A DNA stretch of 64,000 nt from Gonapodya prolifera JEL478. Lineage: Eukaryota; Monoblepharomycota; Monoblepharidomycetes; Monoblepharidales; Gonapodyaceae. Numbering within the stretch: position 1 is the stretch's first letter; every line of letters starts with the position of its first letter. Of the stretch, positions 34,223-45,896 are shown in pieces. The notes below the pieces were generated by a model that was not told where the DNA came from, did not search any database, and worked only from the letters and a program-made list of their open reading frames with translations. The position numbers and the translations under genes are program-made. The DNA is taken from the NCBI GenBank assembly GCA_001574975.1, contig KQ965808.1, forward strand, positions 1 to 64,000, written 5' to 3'.

Positions 34223-35509
34223 TTAGGACCTCCGTTTGAGGTTGATACCTGCGAAGCTGAAACGTACCCCAGGATAGAGTTCCGTATGCTTCTTACGACA
34301 CTCCAAAGCCATTTTGGTGTACTTTTGCTTGACTTCGCGACTTTCATTGGCCCACCTTTCGCCCACAAGTTTGCTGACCTTGATGTTCGAGATCATCTCT
34401 CCTCGCTCCAAGTGTTCCGATATGATTGCACGGGATGCTTCACGTCGATATAGTATAAAAGAGTTGGGTGGGCGCGGGACCGGAGCCCCGCGCAATGCAC
34501 TCGCTCCAAATGAGTGGCCAATCGCCGGGGCGTGATCACTTGGAGGTACGATTTCATTTTCGGATTGAGTTCTAGCCGACCGACGAATCTGCTTTTGGGT
34601 GTTGTTATATAGGCCGCCTATGAAAAGGAACCAGCTCTGCCTCGAACATACCCGCGGGGCAGACTTCCCCTTAGCGGATTCCTTGCTGGTCTTTATGCGG
34701 GAATCTTTATCATCCCCACCGAAGGGAGCTTTATTATCAAAGGAGACATGATTTGGTCGGGTTTCAATGACCAGGCCAGCATTACTTGATTGTTGAATCA
34801 TGTGTTCGAGCTCAGTATTGTACGGTGGTGCCTCAACTTCTCCGATTTCGTTCGAACTCATATCAGCATTGTCTTGAGGACGACATGGGATGTACCACTC
34901 CTCTCCGATTCCCGGTTGGAAAAGAAAGTACAGATGGTCCGCGTGATCAATGGTCGGAGCGTGACCATTATCTTCTGACGACAAATTCAAGTCGGATCCA
35001 AGTTGGCTGAAATATTCAGTTGCCCCTTGAAACATCATTGGGAAAGGAAGGGGAACGAAAATTTCGGGGATCGATGGCTGAGATGAATTCACATCCGCTG
35101 TGGGGGTAATGGCAGGCGCGACTTCGGCGGAATCGTTCCATGTTTCAGGTGCCTGCAACTCTAAAGTCTGTGCCTTGCCGTCCCAGTCCCACGATAAAGT
35201 ATAACTGTGATATGTCGACGATGACAGGCTCCCTTGTTCCCCTGCACAAGCACCTCGATCCCTGTCGTCGGGTCTCAAGCTTGGATGGAGAGAAGCAATT
35301 AGTTGATCAATGTCCCAGTCAGCCGCAGCGTCGGATAGAAATGCAGCGGGAGGTTCGGGATCTCTGTCAGCTTGTGTAGCCTGCGGAAGCAAGCGCGACT
35401 CAAATGTCGCAATAGAGGTAACTTTCGGTCCAAAAGGAGAGCGTGAGGGTGAAGCCATCGTTATCACCTGGGCAATGAGAGATTTTGCTTCGTTGGATCC
35501 GATCACCAT
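34223..35509 (-). CDS. HMG-box protein, single C-terminal box
   Basis: One long frame from the ATG at 35507-35509 (alternative ATG at 35458, MASPSRSP, with a good context) to the stop at 34223. The N-terminal ~300 residues are acidic, Ser/Pro-rich and likely an activation region. The C-terminal HMG box (about 34480-34240) reads PRPPNSFILYRREASRAI, ISNIKVSKLVGERW and HTELYPGVRF, a typical MATA/STE11-type box. A 60-bp stretch at 34592-34651 begins GTATGT and ends AAAAG on the sense strand; its removal keeps the frame, so it is probably an intron hidden inside the open frame. The gene converges on the two-box HMG gene. Probably a transcription factor; sexual role not shown. Confidence 0.8.
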   Translation of the reverse strand: MVIGSNEAKSLIAQVITMASPSRSPFGPKVTSIATFESRLLPQATQADRDPEPPAAFLSDAAADWDIDQLIASLHPSLRPDDRDRGACAGEQGSLSSSTYHSYTLSWDWDGKAQTLELQAPETWNDSAEVAPAITPTADVNSSQPSIPEIFVPLPFPMMFQGATEYFSQLGSDLNLSSEDNGHAPTIDHADHLYFLFQPGIGEEWYIPCRPQDNADMSSNEIGEVEAPPYNTELEHMIQQSSNAGLVIETRPNHVSFDNKAPFGGDDKDSRIKTSKESAKGKSAPRVCSRQSWFLFIGGLYNNTQKQIRRSARTQSENEIVPPSDHAPAIGHSFGASALRGAPVPRPPNSFILYRREASRAIISEHLERGEMISNIKVSKLVGERWANESREVKQKYTKMALECRKKHTELYPGVRFSFAGINLKRRS

Positions 35510-35935
35510 GACTGGAAGAGGCACCGACTGACCTTACTTGATCTTGATGATGGACGACGTCTAATCAATGCCACGCTGAAGAGCTGCGACAGCGATGTCC
35601 GACGATTGACGTCTTGGAGCGGTCGAGTTCCAGATGAGCCCCGGGGAAGCCCCTCGTCCGTGCGCCATCGAGCACTGGAACCTCCTTGGCGACATCGATG
35701 ATCAACATCACTCCTTCGGAAGACGTCAGAAGTGTTGTTTGCGCTCGTAGCTCCCGAAGAATACAAGAATATTCCTCGACTTCGGTCACAGCCACTCTCC
35801 ACATGTATTGACAAAGAAATCTAAGGAAGCGTTTATGATTCAAATCACAAAATTCAAAAAGTGCATCAGATCGTCCCAAACGGGCTCGGTACAAAATTGG
35901 TGCCAAGACAACGCCAGCATCTCACGGTCAGGTCG
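35510..35935 (-). other. Unassigned open frame between HMG-box and TMBIM genes
   Basis: The minus strand over 35565-35906 keeps an open frame of about 113 codons (RFLCQYMWRVAVTEVEEY...). I recognise no family, and it lacks an ATG start. It could be an unspliced 5' exon or leader of the single-box HMG gene. Nothing else is visible. Confidence 0.25.
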
Positions 35936-37161
35936 TTAATTGCTCTTCAAACTACTGAGAATCTTTAAAATGTAGAGGAAGAGGTTGAGGATGTCGAGAT
36001 AAAGCTCCACGGCTGCAATGATGTAGTCCTCCGGACTGTGGTGGAAAGCGTTCATACTCATGTCAAATGATCACATTTAATGAAGATATTCCGGTGTTAC
36101 TCACCTGACTCTGTTCACTATCATGTATGTATCAAATACCGTGTATCCGCAAAACACCAGTGCTCCAATTATAGCGATGACCAAGTCTGTTACCCTGTTG
36201 AAAGGAAGAAACAACTGAACGAATCCAGCGATAATCAGGGCGAAGAGAGCTATGAAGAGGAACGGGCCCAATCCAGAAAAGTCAAACTTCGACTGAATGG
36301 TGAATATGGTGAGGAGTACGAAGAGGGCGAATGTGATGATGACAGCTTGGAGAACCACCCTAGCGTCATAGAGCGACACTTTTTGCGTGAAAAGGAAAGT
36401 CGCTGCAAAAGAGGGTCTGGGCAAAGGCGGCATCCATCTTACCAGCGGTTCCAATTGAGAAGGCTTCGCAAACCGTGAAACTTTGAATGAGGTTTGGGTG
36501 CACACGGGATATCAGAAATTGCGGTAACCCCAATGCTCGACCAACATACATGGACAGCACCACAAAGTTCCATGGCGTCTTCCTCTTGATGAAGAACAAG
36601 ACAATGAGAGAAACCTGAAGCGAACGGATAATCCCGTAGTACCGTGATCGTTTTATTGCCCGGCAGATTGGCTTAGAAACCCACGAATGCCACAGCCAGA
36701 GGAACGTAAAATGCCCAAGCATTCTGCAAAATCCAAGTCCTGAAGCTACCGCCATTTGCGAACATCAAAACTGCTCCTGCGCCACGCGTTTCGAGTTGGT
36801 TTGATCAGTTTCGTTTCCACAACACGTAGATCGTACAGCAAAACCCACCAATTAAAACAGAAAGTCCTATTTGCGCTGCCAATATCGTGTAGACTTTCCG
36901 AATGAATCCCCGCCGGACTGGGTCTCCAGCTTCCGCGGTAATCACAACGGGCTTCACCGCCGCCTCAGGGTCGACATGGTACCCTTCTGCCCCGGTATGA
37001 GCGCTGTAGGAAGGTGGGGGTGGCTCGGGCCCCGGTGGGTAGTGTGTGATGGGAGATGGAGCAGATGTTGGTGCTGGCGAACTTGAAGAGGGAGTGAGCA
37101 TGGCCGAATCTCCAGTCTGCGACGAAAACAGCGGTCGGCGATCCTCTTCAGATTTCGACAT
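35936..37161 (-). CDS. TMBIM/Lifeguard (Bax inhibitor-1 superfamily) membrane protein
   Basis: Six minus-strand exons (36837-37161, 36685-36770, 36550-36614, 36443-36480, 36105-36402, 35936-36035) join in phase to 303 aa. After a cytosolic Pro-rich N-terminus (residues about 20-75, PPGPEPPPPSYSAH) come seven hydrophobic segments: YTILAAQIGLSVLIGGF, AWAFYVPLAVAFVSLIVLFF, FVVLSIFTVCEAFSIGTA, VVLQAVIITFALFVLLTIF and further ones. The end SPEDYIIAAVELYLDILNLF is the family's C-terminal signature, with the Asp pair of the calcium-leak pore (FDTYMI and DILN). Members sit in ER, Golgi or vacuole membranes and modulate calcium and cell death. One intron (36403-36442) is only 40 bp. Confidence 0.9.
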
Positions 37162-37417
37162 ATGGGTTGGATGTGTTCCTTGCTTGGGGAACAAGAGGCG
37201 ATTCCTATTTCCGAAGCCTCCCCACATCCACGACAGACAGGATACGCAATTGACTCGGCGAACACAGCCCTCTCGCTCAAAACCGACGCATTTTCCCTCA
37301 GTGATCATAAAATCGAATGCAATGAAGTTACAACAGCCTGAAACAAATCCAACACTCCTTCGAAGAGACACCCCCAACTTAAGCCCCCGCACTCCGAAAC
37401 AGAAATTCTAGTCGCGC

Positions 37418-38872
<1,455 letters not shown>

Positions 38873-39399
38873 CGTTGAGAGTTTCTGACGAATATGGGTA
38901 AGATGAACGGTTTCAACGCCTAAGCCCGTTCGAGAGGGATTGGTGTCCAGGGAGTCGTTCCATTGTGGAATCAAGGACGCGGGCGGGAGTTTCCAGGGAC
39001 CGCGAGAGAGAGAGAGGAAAAGGTCAGAGCAGACCAGCAAGCATTTCTGGAGATTCGTTTCTAGACATCCCACTCGCTCGAGGGTGAATCCCGCCTCAAT
39101 GGTGGTCACTCCCGCCAAACTCCTGGCGTCCAATCGCGACGGCCCACACTCACGCTGTCAACGAGGGTGAGCGAGTCCCAACCTCCCTAGCTCCCGTGAA
39201 ATCCCGAGGGTACGTCCGGCTGTTGCGTCGTTGAAAATCGCGAAAAGTGCCTGAGGACAGGAATTGGTGCCCTGGCACCACACTTCAAATGCGAAGCCTT
39301 TTTTGAAATGGACTTCCCGCCGAACGAAACAGCATTTGTAGTGTGCATCATACCTCGATATTAGTGGCTGAATACATTTTGGCCAAATTAAATTCATAA
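38873..39399. other. Intergenic, upstream of CDK1
   Basis: About 530 bases between the CDK1 start and the end of the short-chain dehydrogenase. The frames seen here are chance frames over the CDK1 5' flank. It probably holds the CDK1 promoter and the dehydrogenase terminator. Confidence 0.4.
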
Positions 39400-40688
39400 T
39401 TAGCTCTTCCAACCCCCGTCAACGATGAATTCTGACGCGTTTGAATAGCTCGACTCGTCACTTGCGAGGTACAAGACCAGGTTTGCGACCTCTTTTGCCT
39501 CCGCGGAGCGTTTGAGCAAACTGGCACCCTCAATGGCGTTGTGGATCGGTTTGTCTTCCTTGTCGAACCAAACCCCACGAGTCATGTCGGTGATGATAAC
39601 GCCTGGAGGTGGAACGCGAATGGCGAAAAAGTAGGTAGTTACCACGCGCCTCTATCGAGCTACCGCACTTCCCGGGAAAAGGCAGGGAGCGCAAAACTTA
39701 CCAGGGTGGACAGAATTCACGCGGATTTTGTACCCCTTCTCACTGCAATATGCAGCAAAGCTTTTCGTCATACCGCGAACAGCCCATTTGGAAGCGCTGT
39801 AAGAGACGAGGAAACCGCCGCCGGAGAGACCAGCGCGAGATGAAATATTGACGATAGAGCAAGCTTCCTGCAAAGACGGACGCGTGATCAGCGGTCATGT
39901 CAGCTGTCTGTGAACACTACTCCAGAAGCATCCGAGCGAGGTGACTCACTTTGGCCGTGTTCTTTTTCATGGACTGGATTGCATACTTATGACCCAAAAA
40001 CACTCCTTCGGTGTTGACCCTCTGGGTTTTCCGCCAGTCTTCAAGCGAGAGGTTTTCGATTCCGCCGACAGCGGGCTCGGACGGCCCACCGATACCAGCG
40101 TTGTTCACGAGCACGTCCAGGACTCCACTGCGTGGAACGGCAAAGTCTGTTCACGGTTGATAGTCGCGATGAGGATGGTAACTCACAGTTCTGCTTCGAT
40201 TCTGTTGATAATTTGGCAGTTGATCGTCGAGGCAGAAGAATTAGGAGAAGTGGGCCAATTGGTGAGACTCACTCACTGTTCGATCGCTTTTTCCCAATCT
40301 TCCTCGCTCGTCACGTCGCTGGACAGAAATGCGTGAAGATAAGTCATCTTGCGTATTGCGTGGAACTGATTCGAGATAGCATGTGCTGGTACTTACAGGG
40401 GGACCCAGATAGCCTTCGCACCCGTGTCTTCGAGCTCTTTCACGAGTTCTATAGGAAAATTTTGAGTTACAGTGACGTGGGGGTTTTCGAATAGGGGAAC
40501 TTCTCACCTCGGCCCTCCTTCTCTCTGGAAGGAATGTCGCTGACAGCGACCACCGCACCCTCCTGAGCCATCAGCTTGATGTCTTCTCTTCCCATACCTT
40601 GGCTAGCAGAACCCGTTACGAGGCAGACTCGCCCCTTGCCCTGCAAGGTGCAGCCGGAACCAAAATCGGTATCAGGACGGCACACCAT
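39400..40688 (-). CDS. Short-chain dehydrogenase/reductase (NAD(P)-dependent)
   Basis: A multi-exon minus-strand gene of the classical SDR family. The N-terminal GRVCLVTGSASQGMGRE gives the cofactor-binding TGxxxGxG pattern. Then follow ELVKELEDTGAKAIWVPL, LDVLVNNAGIGG (the NNAG motif), the catalytic Ser in VNISSRAGLSGG, the YSASKWA active-site Tyr/Lys pair, RVNSVHPG, and the C-terminal VLYLASDESSYSNASEFIVD. An Asp after the second strand (VSDIP) favours NAD. Exons seen: about 40502-40688, 40410-40450, a short one near 40310, 39952-40125, 39704-39868 and 39400-39613. The ATG at 40688 opens the first frame, but CACCTTGCAG just before GKGRVC looks like an acceptor, so a short upstream exon is possible. 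Substrate unknown. Confidence 0.8.
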
Positions 40689-41116
40689 ACATGAACGCGG
40701 ACGGCGTACAGACGGTGGACTTGTTAATCATGCGAGTGCCAGTGGTGCGTGTCATTTTGCGGTAAGGCTGCTCGGATAGCTCCAAAGGTGCTATTTTTAA
40801 TGTCGGCTGCGACGTTCCGATTATCCTTCACGGTAGCCGCAGATCTGCGTGATTTTATTCGAATTTCGTTTATAATCGGAAAATATAGTATGTATATGTC
40901 TAGCCTTATCGCGAGAGCTTTCGTCCGTGTTTTTTCAATACAAGATGGCGGAATGATTTTCGATGCACCCCAAAAGCATTTGTTGTATTCTACATAATGA
41001 AGAAATGGACACTGATGATCAGACGAGAATATAAAGTGTAGCTGATAATCTCATGATAAAATGTACCGCATTCTCTTTGATTCCACACAATCCAAATTGT
41101 TACAGTTCTGGACCCC
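40689..41116. other. AT-rich intergenic region
   Basis: About 430 bases between the dehydrogenase start and the 3' end of the membrane protein gene; AT-rich, no gene seen. Confidence 0.4.
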
Positions 41117-42099
41117 CTAAATCAACGTAACCTTCTTCGTGTCCGACTCCGGTTTCGCTGGCTCATCCAACCTTCCCTGAGCACGCTTGCATCTCTGAAA
41201 GAGCACCACGCCGAAAACCACCAGTGCAACACCACCCGCAGCGCCTACCACAATCACAACAATTCCTGCCACCGACAAGTTTGATGAACTCGCACTACTC
41301 GGCCCGGCTAACCGGCCAAAGGTCGGGTATGAGTTTTGGTAAGCAACCTCTGAGTCCACGCAGGTGCGCATCGTACCGTCGTTGCAGACGCCGTCAACAG
41401 TAAGGAGTTTGGTGGTACAGTTCTGCGAGCACTTGTTGTCTGCGCACGTGGTCTGGGTCACGCAAGAGTACTTGAACCACCCGTCAACCTTGAAGTTGAC
41501 ACTGTCCTCTGGTCGCCGGGCATCTGGGACGTCAATCAAGTTTGGCGTACATGCTCCCACGCGGTAGCCTGTGCGCCGGAACGCCATGAGGTTGCCCGTT
41601 TGTGCGGGGCAGGTAGGTTGAATTCCATTTTCACTGCGAAAGGAGTCCACAAAAATGAATGGCTCCGCTGAGAGGTTCATGCGGTTACCGTTTAAGTGTC
41701 CAGAAGCAATGAAGAAATTGCACTCCAGAGCCGCTCACCGCTCCAACTCGTGACATTCATAAGCCTCCGAATGAACTCGCTCGAATAGTACGGACTCGCC
41801 GCGATAATAGGTATGTTGATGCTCCCGGGCACGTCTTTCGATCCGAAAACGCCAAGGTTGGCACAAGTGGTGCTGGGTAGCGACGCGAGTGTGAAAGTAA
41901 CCGTTGCTGTAAAGTTGTAAGATGCAAAGTATGTGTTCGTGAACATTGTGATGGGTCCCGTGCAGTTAAGACCTTCGAAGAAGAAAGCCATGGGGGTGTT
42001 TGTGACGGCTCCAGGCTGGGCGGACGTGGTCGAAGTGGCAGATTGGGTTGATAGAAATACAGCGACGAGGGCCCATATTAGAATAGCGGCGCCGTGCAT
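41117..42099 (-). CDS. Type I membrane protein with Cys-rich ectodomain, function unknown
   Basis: Two minus-strand exons (41739-42099 and 41117-41667, intron 71 bp) join in phase to 303 aa. It opens with a signal peptide (MHGAAILIWALVAVFLS). The ectodomain of about 225 residues has many NxS/T sites (NCT, NFT, NVT) and a Cys cluster TTCADNKCSQNCTTK. One transmembrane helix (VAGIVVIVVGAAGGVALVVF) is followed by a short basic/charged tail (QRCKRAQGR...DTKK). The Cys-rich portion looks like fungal cell-surface proteins of unknown role. A sensor or adhesin role would be a guess. Confidence 0.8.
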
Positions 42100-43261
42100 T
42101 TCATTTGGTTGGTTTCGAATCGCCGTGCTTGGTAGGTTTTTTTATGGGTTCAGTCGTGTTGAGGGCTCAGTGGAGGCACTCAGCCACCGGCTGACCTTAG
42201 TTGATAAGTCACCACTGTCACCAAACATAAATCTTGCTCGCGTATTGGCATGTCATCAGATCACCGATCTCGCAACAGGTCCAATCTCTCCCCTGGATGG
42301 CCCTGGCGTCGCAGCAGATCTGCAGTGCCTAGAGCAGAGATGAAAACCGGGAATATTGTCCCGGTGCTTCCCACAGGGTACGGCACGTACAGCAGCCTAG
42401 TGCTCGATCTACTACACGAAGGCCGGCCGCGTAGCTGTCCGGCCAAGTCCCAATGCTTCATAAGATTAATGCGTCTACGCGAGAGTATCAGTTTACAGAA
42501 GTGTGATATTACTCCACCCTCCGGCACAGGATGCAAAACAGGACACAGAACTTGTCTCCCTTCTATGATCCGCCCTTTCTGGCCTCTCGGCTGACAGGGT
42601 GGTGTGCAGGCCGATTGTAATTTGTGCCCATGACCGACCTTAGAAGGTGCATTTCGGTCAGTTAATTGTCCACACTTGGCCGTGCTGTGACAAGCACTTT
42701 TGTGCGAAGTTTTCATTTCCTCCCGCGAGAGCGTTTCGTGCTCGTGCTGTATGCAGATATATTAGTTGCGGTATTGGGGGTCACTGTGGCGGAACTCGGC
42801 GACCTGGTTGTACTCCCCGTGTAACATGAAATGGAAGGATGAATCAAAACCAATTATGTAGCACAAAGTCTGCTGGTATGTCAGTGCCACCTTCTGAGTT
42901 GTAATCAGCTCAATGCCCCCCGAGAACAGAACACGACATTCGACAAGAGCCAAACCCGCTCCATAGCTACGTATTTCAAAGAACAAGGATCTTCCTTTGT
43001 GAATGCGGTGGCGTAGAGGGAGCCTGAATCAGAATGATCCCGTGTGTTGTCTGGCAGGTTTGAGGTTTCGGTGCGGGAAAACGTGAAGATCCAGCACCTC
43101 ACACCGGAAGATTCACAGCCATCGGACGCTCTCGAGTCAACGCAATCGTCTTTTCCTTCTCAACTGCGCCTTGTCTTGTTTTGCGCTCCCAGAGGAGCCG
43201 AGTCCAATCCAATCCATCCCGGTTCCGAACTTCTCGATCGCTGCCGCACTTCAATCTAGCA
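42100..43261. other. Long divergent intergenic region
   Basis: About 1.16 kb between the divergent membrane-protein gene and the SCPx relic. Short frames on both strands have no family resemblance. No RNA gene recognised. Confidence 0.4.
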
Positions 43262-45615
43262 ATGTATGCCCGTCTCCAGCCGCTCCCTTTCTTCGTTCCC
43301 TCTGGTCACCATCATCCCACGCTTCTGTTCCCCCACATCCAGGTCTGGAAAGAGTCGCAAGGTCTTCATCGTCAGCGTGGGCATGACCCACTTTGACAAG
43401 CCTGGACGACGGAAGGAGTGCGTGTTGTGCCATGAAGCTCTCGTTTTGTTGTCGCGTCGGAACGTCGTAAATCTCATTCCGATTCCCTCCCGCACCATTA
43501 CCTTACAGCGTCGATTACCCGGACTACAGTATCGAAGCCGGCACCAAGGCCCTCCTTGACGCCAACATCTGAGATTCGTAAGTCATGAAATGTTTCATCC
43601 GTCTCGATTCCCTCCCGAAAGGCCATGCTCTGATCATCTTACACCAACCTGTCCCCAACAGTTCGTCGCCGCCGTCGGATACTGCTACGGTGACTCCACA
43701 TGCGGTCAGCGTTTGCTATACGGTCTGGGAATGAACCAGGTATGTAAATTGGTCCCTCCACAGCCAATGAACTCAAACCTCCCTGATCTTTCCCTCCCAC
43801 CCATTTCCACAGATCCCCATCATCAACGTGAACAACAACTGTTCCACAGGCTCCACTGCCATCTACCTATGCCGGCAGGCCATCGAGGGCGGACTCTACG
43901 ACTGCGCGCTCGCGCTCTGGTTCGAAAAGATGTCGCCCGGGTCGCTCCAGACCTACTTCAAGGACCGCGAGGCGCCTACGATCTGGGGGTCCAAGATTAT
44001 GGATGAAACGGGGGGGATTGACCCCAAGGCGCCGGAGGCGGCTCAGAAATTGTAAGTTGGTGAGAGCGACGGAGACCGAAGGCCGGAGGAGCGAGCAGCG
44101 CGAGCAGCGGGAGGACTGCGTGGTCTAAGCATGATAGCGCTGACCGAGGTGTCCATCGGAGGTGAATTCTCCGAGAAGCAGAATACTCATGGAGTGCATT
44201 CCGTCGTTGGTTTTAAAATCTGACGACGTTCTCCCTTCCCTTCAGCGGAAACGCCGGCATCGAGTACATGGAGAAGTACGGCGCCAAGTCCATCCACATG
44301 GCCATGATCGGCGAGAAAAACCACAGGCACAGGTGCGTCCACCTGTTCGTTAGACCTCCTCGTTTCACCGAACCGTGCAGACCGCCGCTACCCCCTCTCC
44401 CCGCCCTTCTCACCCGTACCATCCAGCACTTTAAACCCCTACTCCCAATTCATGGACCAATACACACTCGACGAAGTCGTCAAGTCTCGCACGATCTTCG
44501 GCCCGCTCACAATGCTGCAGTGCTGTCCGACCTCAGACGGCTCTGGCGCCGTCATCGTCTGCTCGGTGGAGTTTGTCAAGAAGCGCAGACTCGAGCCGCA
44601 GGCATTCGAGACTGTGGCTCAGATTATGGCTACTGAGTGAGTGTTCAGTGTTGGGGTGACGTGTTCGAGAAACGCGACGGACTCGTTTCCCCAAGTCACA
44701 CCCATACTTTGACCTCACACTCCATCACCCTCTCTCACCCAGCTCCTACAAGCCCATCGGGACCAAATCCTCCATGGAGGTCGCCGGGTTCGACATGACC
44801 AAGCGTGCCGCGCAGGACGCGTACAAGATTGCCGGGGTCACGAGGGACGATATCGGTGTTGTAGAGTTGCACGATTGCTTCTCCGCCAACGAGGTGTGTT
44901 GATGTTCTTGCATTGCCTTCCCGTCCCCCGGTCCTTGTTTGTGGATTTTCTCACCTTATTCAACACCCCCTCCTCTTGTGCCACCAAAGCTCATTACCTA
45001 CGACGCCCTCGGCCTCTGCGACACCCTAAGGCGCACCATCTGATCGAGTCCGGCAACGCCACGCAAGGGGGGAGGTACGTGATCAATCCCTCGGGAGGTC
45101 TCAATCCAAGGGACACCAGCTCCGCACCACGGGTCTCGCCCAGGCTACGGAAGTCACATGGCAGCTGAGGGGATGGTGTGAGTCTTTTCTGCTTGGTGGT
45201 ATGACGAGTGGATGAGTCTCTGACGAACCATCCTTTTCCCTCAACCACATATTTTATACTAAACAACCATGTGGTAAACGCCAGGTACCCAACCTCCGCT
45301 ACGCCCTGCAACACAACGTCGGTCTCGGCGGCGCCGTGGTCGTCTGAATCTAGAAGAAGGCCACCTTTGCCAACGGCGCCGAGAAGAACCTCAAGGACTG
45401 GCAGGAACCGCGCGAGCGCTTCGGGTACACCCGGCCCTCGAGTGCCGCGGGATCAAGAAGGAGGACCTCCAGAAGGTCATGGCTAAGGGTGGAGGCTTGG
45501 CGGGGAAGCCCGATAACTTGGTGGTGAGTTTCACGATGAGGTGGTGTTGTCGTGGTGTGGTTTGAAGACTGTCATGACGGATGTTTTCTATTTATAGTAT
45601 CAACACAAGCTGTAA
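43262..45615 (+). pseudogene. Decayed SCPx-type peroxisomal thiolase
   Basis: The family cleaves branched 3-ketoacyl-CoAs in peroxisomes. Segments in order: SRKVFIVSVGMTHFDKPGRR (43350-43410), DYPDYSIEAGTKALLDA, VAAVGYCYGDSTCGQRLLYG (43670), IPIINVNNNCSTGSTAIYLC (43813-43870, containing the acyl-accepting Cys), NAGIEYMEKYGAKSIHMAMI, NPYSQFMDQYTLDEVVKSR, SYKPIGTKSSMEVAGFDMTK, VVELHDCFSANE, NPSGGL, ALQHNVGLGGAVVV (45310). It ends -HKL (45604-45612), a PTS1-like tail. Breaks: an in-frame TGA near 43570, stops TGA and TAG near 45345-45352, and frame changes near 45110 and 45425. The start codon may be split: AT at 43262-43263, an intron GTATGC...CAG (43264-43342), then G-TCT-GGA. The family call is firm; inactivity is inferred from the breaks. 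Confidence 0.8.
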
Positions 45616-45896
45616 AGTATCCATGACATGTTATGTGAATCTTTTGTAGTGTGATCGAAGTTTCATTTTTATGTGAAGGACTCTGGAAAGAAAGACGGCA
45701 AATGTAGTAACTCATAAATAATTGGATGGGAATCGCATTACCCTGGTTCGTTTTATTTCATTACGACACAATTCACTGGATTTTTCGAGCACGTAACACA
45801 ACAAACAATCAAAAATATGACAAACCACGCCAAACGCCAAGTCGGCCCATCCCTTCAGGCAATTGCTCGTCCATTCGCTTCCAAACACCAGGTCCA
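45616..45896. other. Convergent 3' spacer
   Basis: Short AT-rich spacer between the SCPx relic and the convergent CBM21 gene, likely holding both 3' ends. No gene seen. Confidence 0.4.

Noticed and set aside
37046-37411. Plus-strand frame upstream of the TMBIM gene
   Set aside because: It is the complement of the TMBIM first exon and leader and has no family resemblance.
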